A stretch of DNA of 5,173 bases, from the NCBI GenBank assembly GCA_019233165.1, contig JAFAMS010000016.1:1-5173 (forward strand). Reading direction: 5' to 3'. The notes below the pieces were generated by a model, which made no database searches, had not been told where the DNA came from, and was given only the letters and a program-made list of their open reading frames with translations. Position numbers and translations under genes: made by a program. Shown here piece by piece: positions 1 to 5,173 of the stretch. Position 1 is the first letter of the stretch, and each line of letters begins with the position of its first letter. This DNA comes from Vulcanimicrobiota bacterium (lineage in GTDB: Bacteria > Vulcanimicrobiota > Vulcanimicrobiia > Vulcanimicrobiales > Vulcanimicrobiaceae).

Positions 1-1179
1 TCGCTCTTCCCGAACGTTCGCACGCGCGGCAACGGTCGTGACGATTCCGCCGGCAGGACCGAGCGCGCGCAGCACGCCGGCGACCGTAGCCTCATCGGGT
101 GAGAGCTCGCTCTGGGCCGGCGCTGCGGTGGCTGCGATCGTTCCGCCGCCGAGAAGATCTTTCGGCGATAGCCGTCGCACGACGAACGCTTCGCCCGGAT
201 AGGTCGCGGCGGGACGGCGCAGCGAAAGCGTTGCCGGTACGGCTGAAGCCGTTCGCGGCGCTTCCGAGAAGACAAGCGTCCCGAGAATCTCCGCCGAGCC
301 GAGATAGGCGCGCACCGCATTGCGGCGGCGCAAGACCTTCAGCGCGCTCTCGAGCGGCGTGAACGAGACCTCGAACTGCCTGCGGGCCGGAAACTCCGGG
401 CTCGCGAGAACCTCCCCGCGGGCGATCTCGGCAGCCTCGATCTGCGGGAGATTTGCGGCGACGCGCGAGCCTGCGCCGACCCGCGCCTGCTTTTCGCCGA
501 AGACGTGCAGGCTGCGCACGCGAACGTCGCGCCCGCTCGGCTGAAGCCGCAGCGTCTCTCCGACCGCCAGCGAGCCTTGCATCAACGTCCCGGTCACGAT
601 CGTCCCGTGCCCCGCGAGCGCAAAGACGCGGTCGATCGGAAGAAACGCCGGTGCATCCGGTTTGCGCGGCGGAAGCGCGACGAGCGCGTCGTGAAGCGCC
701 GCTTTCAGTTCCGGCAGACCTTCGCCGCTCAGCGTCGAGACCGACTGCACCGCAGCGTCCTGCGCGACCGAGCCGCGCACCGCTTCACGGGCGAGCTCTT
801 CGGCGAACGCGAGCTCGTCTGCATCGACGAGATCCCGCTTGGTCAGCACAATCAGCGTCCGCCGGACGTTCAGGTAGTTGAGGATCGCGAGGTGCTCGAG
901 CGTCTGCGGTCGCGGGCCTTCGTTCGCCGCGACGACCAGCATCAGCACCTCCATCCCCGCAGCACCGGCGAGCATGTTATGCAGAAAGCGTTCGTGCCCC
1001 GGGACGTCGACAATCCCCGCTTCGACGCCGTCATCGAAACGCAAGCGCGCAAAACCCAGGTCGAGCGTCATCCCTCGTAGCTGCTCTTCGCGCCAGCGGT
1101 CGGGATCGGTCCCGGTTAGCGCGCGGACGAGCGACGATTTTCCGTGGTCGACGTGCCCCGCGGTCCCGATGATGTGCAC
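1..1179 (-). CDS. selB: Selenocysteine-specific translation elongation factor SelB (N-terminal 393 residues; 3' end outside window)
   Basis: SelB is the EF-Tu-like GTPase that binds Sec-tRNA(Sec) and delivers it to the ribosome at UGA codons followed by a SECIS hairpin. The frame is open from a GTG start to the window edge, 393 codons; E. coli SelB has 614 residues, so roughly the last third is missing. Visible GTPase motifs are P-loop GTAGHVDHGKS (residues 5-15), switch I RGMTLDLGF (35-43, the SelB form), G3 DVPGHERF (58-65), G4 TKRD (113-116) and G5 STLSG (148-152). The beta-barrel domains follow at about 175-350, with GHGTIVTGTLMQG in domain II and the GGG turn at 344-346 closing domain III. 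The last 40 or so residues are the start of the C-terminal winged-helix region, which in this family binds SECIS RNA. The GTG start is chosen because MHIIGTAGHVDHGKS matches the usual SelB N-terminus. It lies one base after the selA stop with no obvious ribosome binding site, which suggests coupling to selA translation. Confidence 0.96.
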   Translation of the reverse strand, partial: MHIIGTAGHVDHGKSSLVRALTGTDPDRWREEQLRGMTLDLGFARLRFDDGVEAGIVDVPGHERFLHNMLAGAAGMEVLMLVVAANEGPRPQTLEHLAILNYLNVRRTLIVLTKRDLVDADELAFAEELAREAVRGSVAQDAAVQSVSTLSGEGLPELKAALHDALVALPPRKPDAPAFLPIDRVFALAGHGTIVTGTLMQGSLAVGETLRLQPSGRDVRVRSLHVFGEKQARVGAGSRVAANLPQIEAAEIARGEVLASPEFPARRQFEVSFTPLESALKVLRRRNAVRAYLGSAEILGTLVFSEAPRTASAVPATLSLRRPAATYPGEAFVVRRLSPKDLLGGGTIAATAAPAQSELSPDEATVAGVLRALGPAGGIVTTVAARANVREER

Positions 1180-1180
1180 G

Positions 1181-2491
1181 TTACGCTTGGTGCGAGACTG
1201 AGGAGACGATCCGCGCGACGTCGTCGTCGCGCTCGGGCGGGATCGTCCGCAAGTCGATCAGGAAGCGCTGGTTTTCGGTGCGTCCGACGAGCGCCGGCTC
1301 GCCGGTCCGGGCCCGCTCGGCGAACGCGTCGGGATCGCGCGGGGCGATTTCGAGCGCGATCGATCGAATCGTCGTCGCCGGGAGCGTCCCCCCGCCGACG
1401 TACGCTTCGCTCTCGATGACGCGGGGGTGCAATTCGGACGGGAGCCTCTCCCGCAACGCTTCGGCGCGGGCGCGAAGCGCGTCGAGCGATTGGGCGAGCA
1501 TCCCGTACAGCGGAATCTGCGCCAGGGTCTCTTCTTGAAGGTAGAGACGCAGCGTCGCCGCGAGCGCGGCGAGGGTCGCTTTGTCGACGCGCAGCGCGCG
1601 GACGAGCGGGTTCGCGCGAAGCCGCGCGATCAGCGCGCCGGAGCCGACCACGATCCCGGCTTGCGGTCCGCCGAGCAGCTTGTCACCCGAGAACGCGACG
1701 AGCGAAAGACCGTCGCGCACGGCTTCGCCGACCGTGCGCTCGTGCGCCAAACCGAAACGCTCGAGTGCGATCAGCGCGCCGCTCCCGAGATCTTCGACGA
1801 CCGGGACGCCGACGCGACGGCCGAGTGCGGCGAGCTCGCCGGGCGGGACGTCCTCGATGAACCCTTCGATCCGGTAATTCGACTGATGCGAGCGCAAGAA
1901 GAGCGCCGTCCTGGGCGTGACGACCGCTTCGAAGTCGGAGAGACGTACGCGATTCGTGGTGCCGACCTCGACGAGCTGCGCCCCGCTTCGCCGCAACACG
2001 TCGGGCAGCCGAAAGGCACCGCCGATCTCGATCACTTGATTGCGCGCCACGACGACTTCGCGGCCGTTTGCGAGCGCTTCGAGGATCAGCAAGACCGCCG
2101 CCGCGCAGTTGTTGACGACGAGCGCGTCGTCGGCGCCCGTCGTCTCGCGCAGGAGATCCGTGACGCGCGCGTAGCGCGAACCGCGGTTCCCCGAGCGCAG
2201 GTCAAATTCCAGGTTGCTGTAGCCGCCGGCGATCTCGGCGATCGCGGCGAGCGCCTGCGGCGCGAGCGGCGCGCGCCCGAGGTTCGTGTGAAGGACGATC
2301 CCCGTTCCATTAAGGAGCGGAGTCAGACCCTCGTTCTCGCGTGCGCTCAGCCGGCGCGCGATCGCGTCGCGGACCGAGTCGTATTCCGGGATCCGTTCTT
2401 CACGGAGCGCGAGCGTTCGCGCCGCAGCGAGCTCTTCTGCGATCGCGCGTTTCACCGCACCCGATCCGAGCGTCGCCGCAAACCGTTCCAA
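1181..2491 (-). CDS. selA: L-seryl-tRNA(Sec) selenium transferase SelA
   Basis: SelA is a cytosolic PLP enzyme that converts Ser-tRNA(Sec) to Sec-tRNA(Sec) with selenophosphate as selenium donor. Counting from the TTG at 2491 there are 436 residues; E. coli SelA has 463. Family motifs include NGTGIVLHTNLGRAPL (61-76), YSNLEFDLRSGNRGSR (91-106), VVEDLGSGAL (231-240) and FSGDKLLGGPQAG (267-279). In the last of these, K271 is the expected Schiff-base lysine. RALRVDKATLAALAATLRLYL (298-318) also fits E. coli SelA well. The start is uncertain. The same frame stays open for 25 codons upstream and reads LPAVHRLAGDPL just before the TTG, matching the conserved SelA N-terminus, yet that stretch has no ATG, GTG or TTG. 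The real start may be the ATC at 2555-2557, one base after the trxA stop, giving about 458 residues. The gene sits between trxA and selB in one operon. Function is near certain; only the 5' end is open. Confidence 0.96.
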   Translation of the reverse strand: MERFAATLGSGAVKRAIAEELAAARTLALREERIPEYDSVRDAIARRLSARENEGLTPLLNGTGIVLHTNLGRAPLAPQALAAIAEIAGGYSNLEFDLRSGNRGSRYARVTDLLRETTGADDALVVNNCAAAVLLILEALANGREVVVARNQVIEIGGAFRLPDVLRRSGAQLVEVGTTNRVRLSDFEAVVTPRTALFLRSHQSNYRIEGFIEDVPPGELAALGRRVGVPVVEDLGSGALIALERFGLAHERTVGEAVRDGLSLVAFSGDKLLGGPQAGIVVGSGALIARLRANPLVRALRVDKATLAALAATLRLYLQEETLAQIPLYGMLAQSLDALRARAEALRERLPSELHPRVIESEAYVGGGTLPATTIRSIALEIAPRDPDAFAERARTGEPALVGRTENQRFLIDLRTIPPERDDDVARIVSSVSHQA

Positions 2492-2558
2492 GAGCGGATC
2501 GCCGGCGAGGCGGTGAACCGCCGGTAACGCGCGCGCTGCGGCCCGCGGCGTCGCGATA

Positions 2559-2888
2559 CTAGGCTGCTACGGCGTGCTTGGCGATCATCGACGCGATCGC
2601 GGCTTCCGGAACATAACCGACAATCCGATCGACGGCCTGTCCGCCTTTGAAGAGGATCAAGCAGGGGATCCCCGAGACGTGGTACTCGCCTGCGATCGAC
2701 GGATTTTCGTCGGTGTTCAACTTCACGAACTTCACCGCGGAATTCTTCGCGGCGACCTTCTCCACGATCGGCGCCAGCATTCGGCACGGCCCGCACCAGG
2801 GCGCCCAGAAGTCGACCAGGACCGGTTTGTCCGAAGCGAGCACCTCGGTCGAAAACGTGCTCTGCGAAACGTCTGGCAGCGCGCTCAT
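2559..2888 (-). CDS. trxA: Thioredoxin
   Basis: This is a 109-residue thioredoxin, the general cytosolic protein-disulfide reductase kept reduced by thioredoxin reductase. The length equals that of E. coli Trx1. The redox motif WCGPC is at residues 31-35 within VLVDFWAPWCGPCRMLAP, with the buried aspartate at D26. KLNTDENP (56-63) and the cis-proline loop GIP (73-75) follow, then LFKGG (79-83) and the C-terminal helix. One residue is unusual: C76 follows the cis-proline where Thr is common. The start is ATG at 2886-2888, because the open frame upstream contains no thioredoxin-like residues and GGAGGT lies at 2901-2906. No leader or membrane segment is seen, so it is cytosolic. It is first in the operon with selA and selB, and its TAG stop is followed directly by the SelA-coding frame. 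The role could be general reductase or, by inference, electron supply to a selenoprotein pathway. Confidence 0.95.
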   Translation of the reverse strand: MSALPDVSQSTFSTEVLASDKPVLVDFWAPWCGPCRMLAPIVEKVAAKNSAVKFVKLNTDENPSIAGEYHVSGIPCLILFKGGQAVDRIVGYVPEAAIASMIAKHAVAA

Positions 2889-2891
2889 AGC

Positions 2892-2917
2892 TTGGCAAAT
2901 ACCTCCGCCGGTGCCAA
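2892..2917 (-). repeat. 6-bp inverted repeat enclosing the trxA ribosome binding site
   Basis: TTGGCA (2912-2917 read on the minus strand) and TGCCAA (2892-2897) are perfect inverted copies separated by 14 bases that contain the trxA Shine-Dalgarno. In the mRNA this would be a small hairpin with the ribosome site in its loop, ending 3 bases before the AUG. As DNA it could equally be an operator in the trxA leader. A 6-bp stem with a 14-base loop is weak, so function is not established. Confidence 0.3.
2901..2906 (-). promoter_or_regulatory. Shine-Dalgarno GGAGGT of trxA
   Basis: On the minus strand GGAGGT stands 12 bases before the trxA ATG. The match is strong and supports the 109-residue start, although the spacing is a few bases longer than usual. 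It lies in the loop of a possible hairpin (2892-2917). Confidence 0.65.
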
Positions 2918-2961
2918 CCCTGCGGGACGGGGACCGGTTGCGGGTCGCCGAACCGCCGGGG

Positions 2962-3690
2962 ATGCGTTCTCTTCTCGCCGCAAGCTTCGTCGCGCTCTTG
3001 GCTCTTCCGGCGGCGGCGCGAACCGGCGTGAACGTCCTGGTCGGCGCCGACGTGAGCCCGATGGCGCAGAGCACGATGCCTTCCGGCCTGTGGTCGCGGC
3101 TTGTCGCGCAATGGGTCGGAGAAAACGTGATCCCGGCAAGCGGCTCGCCGACGCTCGACGACTGCGCCCGCGCAAAAGCTCTCTACATGGTCAACGCCCC
3201 GTTCGAGCTCAAGCCGCGTCTGCCCGGGACGGCCCTTCACGTCAACGACCGCGTCGCAGGCTTGACGCACGTCACCGTCGTGAATTGCTTGACGAAGAAG
3301 ACCGTCTACGATCAGCTGATCTCGCTCGAGTCGAATCCCGTTTCGACCGCGAATGCGGGCGACTTGGAACCGGTTGCGGCGGTCACGTGGGAATCGTCCG
3401 TGAAGGCGACGCTGCGCGCGCATCCGCTCGTGTTCGCGACGTTCTCGCGCGTCATCAAGGTCGCGCCGCCGTTCGTCTACATCGACGGCGGAACGAAAGG
3501 GCTCGCAATCGGACAGACGCTCCGCATCTACGCCGGCGCCGACGGCGTTCCGCGCAATCCCGCAGTCGTCCTCACGATCGTCGACGTCGCAGGCCGGCAA
3601 ATCGAGGCTCGCTACGACGCGACCAATCCGAACAACAAAGTCGAAGTCGGCGATCTCGTCGAGCCGTACGCCGGCGTCGCGCCGCGCTGA
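2962..3690 (+). CDS. Secreted protein of unknown function with possible FlgT-like C-terminal domain
   Basis: I do not recognise a named family for this 242-residue protein. The ATG at 2962 is chosen because it begins a clean signal peptide: a short basic start (MR), a hydrophobic stretch at residues 3-15, and PAAA before R20, giving a likely signal peptidase I cut after A19. The frame stays open further upstream, but that part overlaps trxA on the other strand and would bury the signal sequence. The mature protein has two cysteines, C68 and C109, which could form a disulfide after export. Residues about 163-236 look like a small beta-barrel: a glycine-rich turn, GLAIGQTLRIY (180-190), strand TIVDV, then NNKVEVGDLVEPY (224-236). 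This pattern occurs in the FlgT C-terminal domain and other envelope proteins, so a periplasmic or outer-envelope role is an inference. The gene diverges from trxA and converges on the STAS gene, with 3 bp between the stops. Confidence 0.8.
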   Translation: MRSLLAASFVALLALPAAARTGVNVLVGADVSPMAQSTMPSGLWSRLVAQWVGENVIPASGSPTLDDCARAKALYMVNAPFELKPRLPGTALHVNDRVAGLTHVTVVNCLTKKTVYDQLISLESNPVSTANAGDLEPVAAVTWESSVKATLRAHPLVFATFSRVIKVAPPFVYIDGGTKGLAIGQTLRIYAGADGVPRNPAVVLTIVDVAGRQIEARYDATNPNNKVEVGDLVEPYAGVAPR

Positions 3691-3693
3691 GCG

Positions 3694-4056
3694 CTAGGCC
3701 ACGTGCGGCTTCGGCGTCCGCGCGATGATGATCCGGCGGCGGCGCTGCGTCAACTCAGGCCCCGGCACGTCGGTCGGGATCGCGAATTCGTCGAGAACGG
3801 CCCGAACGCGCTGGAGTCGCGAGTGCGCGCGGACGTCGAATCCCTGATGGCGGTACTTCTCGATCGCCGACGCAAGCTCGCAAAGTCCGGCCCACTGCGT
3901 CGAGTCTAAGCCTTCGAGGCGGACGACGATCGCGGCGCCGCGCGCCGCATCCTCGGCGAGCGCCCGAAGCTCGCGCGCGAGCATCTGGCTCATTGCCGTG
4001 TCGAGCTCGCCTACGAGATCGATGAAGATGAGCTCGCGTCGCGCCTGCGCTTTCAT
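3694..4056 (-). CDS. STAS-domain protein, anti-sigma factor antagonist-like, with degenerate phosphosite
   Basis: This 120-residue soluble protein looks like a single STAS domain, the fold of SpoIIAA/RsbV anti-anti-sigma factors. IDLVGELDTAMSQML (residues 12-26) matches the first strand and turn, AIVVRLEGLDSTQWAGL (42-58) the central strand and signature loop, and the segment around 74-93 (VRAHSRLQRVRAVLDEF) the last strand and helix. RsbV-type proteins carry Asp-Ser-Ser/Thr-Gly-Leu at the signature loop, where the first serine is phosphorylated by the partner anti-sigma kinase. Here the residues before Gly57-Leu58 are Q54, W55 and A56, so that serine is absent unless S52 or T53 substitutes. 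The basic tail (RRRR, 105-108) is also notable. The start ATG is supported by AAGGTGG just upstream. No anti-sigma kinase or sigma factor is visible nearby; the gene diverges from a two-component system. Regulatory role is inferred from the fold only. A STAS module working in another type of complex is also possible. Confidence 0.75.
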   Translation of the reverse strand: MKAQARRELIFIDLVGELDTAMSQMLARELRALAEDAARGAAIVVRLEGLDSTQWAGLCELASAIEKYRHQGFDVRAHSRLQRVRAVLDEFAIPTDVPGPELTQRRRRIIIARTPKPHVA

Positions 4057-4172
4057 GCGGCCACCTTACGCCGACTCGCTCCGAGGCGCCTGAGAGAGAG
4101 TCGCGCTTGCACCGCAATGCGTAATAAGCAGTCCCAGCCGCTTCCAAGGGCAGCCCTCCATACTTGCCAGTG
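4057..4172. promoter_or_regulatory. Divergent intergenic region between the STAS gene and the two-component operon
   Basis: These 116 bp separate two diverging start codons and should hold promoters for both directions. The visible content is the STAS ribosome site (4061-4067), a GAGAGAGAG run (4092-4100), TTGCACCGCAA (4107-4117, a 4-bp inverted repeat) and the only AT-rich patch, TAATAA (4122-4127). TAATAA could serve as a plus-strand -10 element, but no -35 match lies 16-18 bases upstream. The region is assigned from layout; no exact promoter is called. Confidence 0.4.
4061..4067 (-). promoter_or_regulatory. Ribosome binding site of the STAS gene
   Basis: AAGGTGG on the minus strand ends 4 bases before the ATG at 4054-4056. 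Aligned to AAGGAGGTG its AGGTG part falls at normal distance, and it supports the chosen start. Confidence 0.6.
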
Positions 4173-4856
4173 ATGCAAACCGAATCGCCGCGGATCGCCG
4201 TCGTCGACGACGAGCGCAGCGTCAGGGAGCTGCTCGAGGTGGGGCTCACGCAGGAAGGCTACGCCGTCAGAACCGCGGCGGACGGTCAGCAGGCGCTCAC
4301 GCTCGTCCGCGACTGGCCCCCGGACGCGATCGTCCTCGACGTGATGATGCCGAAAGTAGACGGAATCTCGTTACTTCCGATGCTGCGGAAGCTGACGGAG
4401 GTTCCCGTGATCATGCTCAGTGCCAAGGGAGAGGTCGGCGACCGCGTCGAGGGGCTGCGAAGCGGCGCGGACGACTATCTGGCGAAACCGTTCGAATTCG
4501 CCGAGCTGCTCGCGCGCCTCGAGACTGCCTTGCGGCGGCCGCGGCTCGCCAAGCCGCACACGCTGCGCTTCGGCGATCTCTCCGTCGACCTCGACGCGCG
4601 CCGCGTCGCGCGCGACGGACGCCGGGTCGATCTCTCGATGCGCGAATACGATCTGCTCGTCGCCCTCATGCGCTCGCCGAACCGCGTCTTCACCCGCGAG
4701 CAGCTCCTCGATCTAGTCTGGGGAAGCGATCGCGAGGTCGGGACGGGAACGGTCGAGACCTACATTTCGTATCTACGCGCGAAGATCGATTCGCCGCCGC
4801 GAAAGAAGCTGCTTCACACGGTTCGCGGCGTCGGCTACGTCTTGCGCGAAGAGTAG
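4173..4856 (+). CDS. OmpR/PhoB-family two-component response regulator
   Basis: This 227-residue DNA-binding response regulator is phosphorylated by a partner sensor kinase and then controls transcription. The receiver domain spans about 7-120: acidic pair D12-D13, phosphoacceptor D56 in IVLDVMMPKVDG (53-64), S83 in MLSAKGE, and K105 in YLAKPF (102-107). A winged-helix output domain fills about 129-227, with LSMREYDLLVALMRSPNRVF, the recognition-helix region VGTGTVETYISYLRAKID, and the closing wing HTVRGVGYVLREE. The length is typical for the OmpR/PhoB class. Three in-frame starts lie close together: TTG at 4164, GTG at 4170 and ATG at 4173. The ATG is chosen because the receiver strand begins only six residues later; no clear ribosome site separates the options. 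The kinase gene begins 3 bp after the TAG stop, so the two form an operon. The target genes and the signal cannot be read from the sequence. Confidence 0.95.
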   Translation: MQTESPRIAVVDDERSVRELLEVGLTQEGYAVRTAADGQQALTLVRDWPPDAIVLDVMMPKVDGISLLPMLRKLTEVPVIMLSAKGEVGDRVEGLRSGADDYLAKPFEFAELLARLETALRRPRLAKPHTLRFGDLSVDLDARRVARDGRRVDLSMREYDLLVALMRSPNRVFTREQLLDLVWGSDREVGTGTVETYISYLRAKIDSPPRKKLLHTVRGVGYVLREE

Positions 4857-4859
4857 ATC

Positions 4860-5173
4860 ATGCGCTCGCTGCGCGGCCGGCTGACCTTCAGCTACGCCGC
4901 CTTCGTCCTCACGCTGTTCATTGCCGTCGCCGTCATCCTCACGCGCGAAGCTGTCAGCGTCTACGCGCGCAGTGCGAACGACGCAATCGCCGGCGCTGCG
5001 GCGCAGATTCAACAGCTCGCCGCGACGAACCCCAAGGGGAATTTCGACGAGCTCTCCGAGCTCGTCCACAAGAACGTCGAACGTTCCGGTCTGCGGATCA
5101 TCGGCCTCGAGACGGCGCCCGGAATCAAGATGGACCGGCCTCCGTTCAGGCCGCCCGACGGCGTCCGCGGGGT
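4860..5173 (+). CDS. Sensor histidine kinase, N-terminal part (cut by window end)
   Basis: An open frame starts at ATG 4860-4862, three bases after the response-regulator stop, and runs off the window after 104 codons. The start MRSLRGRLTFSYAAFVLTLF is typical of membrane sensor kinases: a short basic cytoplasmic end, then one membrane segment at about residues 11-28. The following 75 or so residues are hydrophilic, including VSVYARSANDAIAGAAAQIQ and a proline-rich stretch (PPFRPP) near the end. This would be the start of an extracytoplasmic sensing domain. No HAMP, His-box or ATPase region falls inside the window, so the kinase call rests on position behind an OmpR-type regulator and on the N-terminal layout. 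It would be expected to phosphorylate D56 of that regulator. The ligand is unknown. Confidence 0.85.
   Translation, partial: MRSLRGRLTFSYAAFVLTLFIAVAVILTREAVSVYARSANDAIAGAAAQIQQLAATNPKGNFDELSELVHKNVERSGLRIIGLETAPGIKMDRPPFRPPDGVRG

Larger units (their letters stand above)
2889..2961. promoter_or_regulatory. Divergent intergenic region between trxA and the secreted-protein gene
   Basis: These 73 bp separate the start codons of two diverging genes, so promoters for both should lie here or overlap the coding ends. The gap holds the trxA Shine-Dalgarno and the TTGGCA/TGCCAA inverted repeat. Neither strand shows a -35 and -10 pair at normal spacing. The plus-strand gene has only G-rich sequence (GGGG at 2958-2961) directly before its ATG. 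The region is assigned from gene layout alone. Confidence 0.4.

Noticed and set aside
1427..2527. Long open frame of 366 codons on the plus strand opposite selA
   Set aside because: It lies antisense to selA over almost its whole length. Its product is charged and arginine-rich, as expected from reading GC-rich coding DNA in the wrong frame.
2889..3074. N-terminally extended thioredoxin of 171 residues
   Set aside because: The added 62 residues have no thioredoxin or signal-peptide character, overlap the divergent gene and pass through the likely ribosome site. The 109-residue form matches the family length.
3681..3709. Possible bidirectional terminator at the converging stops (GCCGCGC pairing with GTGCGGC)
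   Set aside because: The stem is 7 bp with one G-U pair and a 14-base loop, with no T-run on either side. In DNA this GC-rich such pairings are frequent by chance.
2452..3728. Long open frames (over 380 codons) on both strands across trxA and the secreted-protein gene
   Set aside because: Both cross a well-supported gene in another frame, encode low-complexity Arg/Asp-rich products and show no motif.
3688..3909. Readthrough of the TGA stop at 3688-3690 as selenocysteine, given the nearby selA and selB
   Set aside because: The extension would run antisense through the STAS gene to a TAA at 3907-3909. The surrounding residues show no redox motif, and the TGA directly follows a complete domain.
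4107..4127. Plus-strand promoter from TTGCAC (4107-4112) and TAATAA (4122-4127)
   Set aside because: The spacing is only 9 bases; sigma-70-type promoters need about 16-18.
1..5173. tRNA-Sec (selC), selD or a SECIS-bearing selenoprotein gene inside the window
   Set aside because: The space is taken by the listed genes. The two gaps of 73 and 116 bp show no tRNA-like cloverleaf ending and no in-frame UGA context. They must be elsewhere in the genome if present.

Overview
The window comes from a GC-rich bacterium. It encodes the bacterial selenocysteine (Sec) pathway, recognised by SelA; archaea and eukaryotes use PSTK/SepSecS instead. Its other contents are a thioredoxin, a secreted protein, a STAS-domain protein and a two-component system. 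High GC, compact spacing and an unrecognised secreted protein would suit an under-sampled phylum such as Eremiobacterota (WPS-2), but that is a guess. No marker gene in the window fixes the taxonomy.

Layout. Positions 1-2888 form a minus-strand operon read from right to left: trxA (thioredoxin), selA (L-seryl-tRNA(Sec) selenium transferase) and selB (Sec-specific elongation factor, cut by the left edge of the window). SelA converts Ser-tRNA(Sec) to Sec-tRNA(Sec) using selenophosphate. SelB carries that tRNA to UGA codons marked by a SECIS hairpin. The selB start lies one base after the selA stop. Conserved SelA sequence extends upstream of the first usable start codon (TTG), back to an ATC codon one base after the trxA stop. 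selC (tRNA-Sec), selD and a selenoprotein gene were not seen.

Divergent from trxA, after 73 bp, is a plus-strand gene (2962-3690) for a 242-residue secreted protein of unknown function. It converges on a minus-strand STAS-domain protein (3694-4056) that lacks the usual phosphorylatable serine. A second divergent gap of 116 bp (4057-4172) leads to a plus-strand two-component pair. This is an OmpR/PhoB-type response regulator (4173-4856) followed 3 bp later by a sensor histidine kinase that starts at 4860 and is cut by the right edge of the window.

Almost every base is coding. Only the two short divergent gaps are non-coding, and no promoter in them is convincing. I saw no mobile elements, CRISPR array, rRNA or tRNA.
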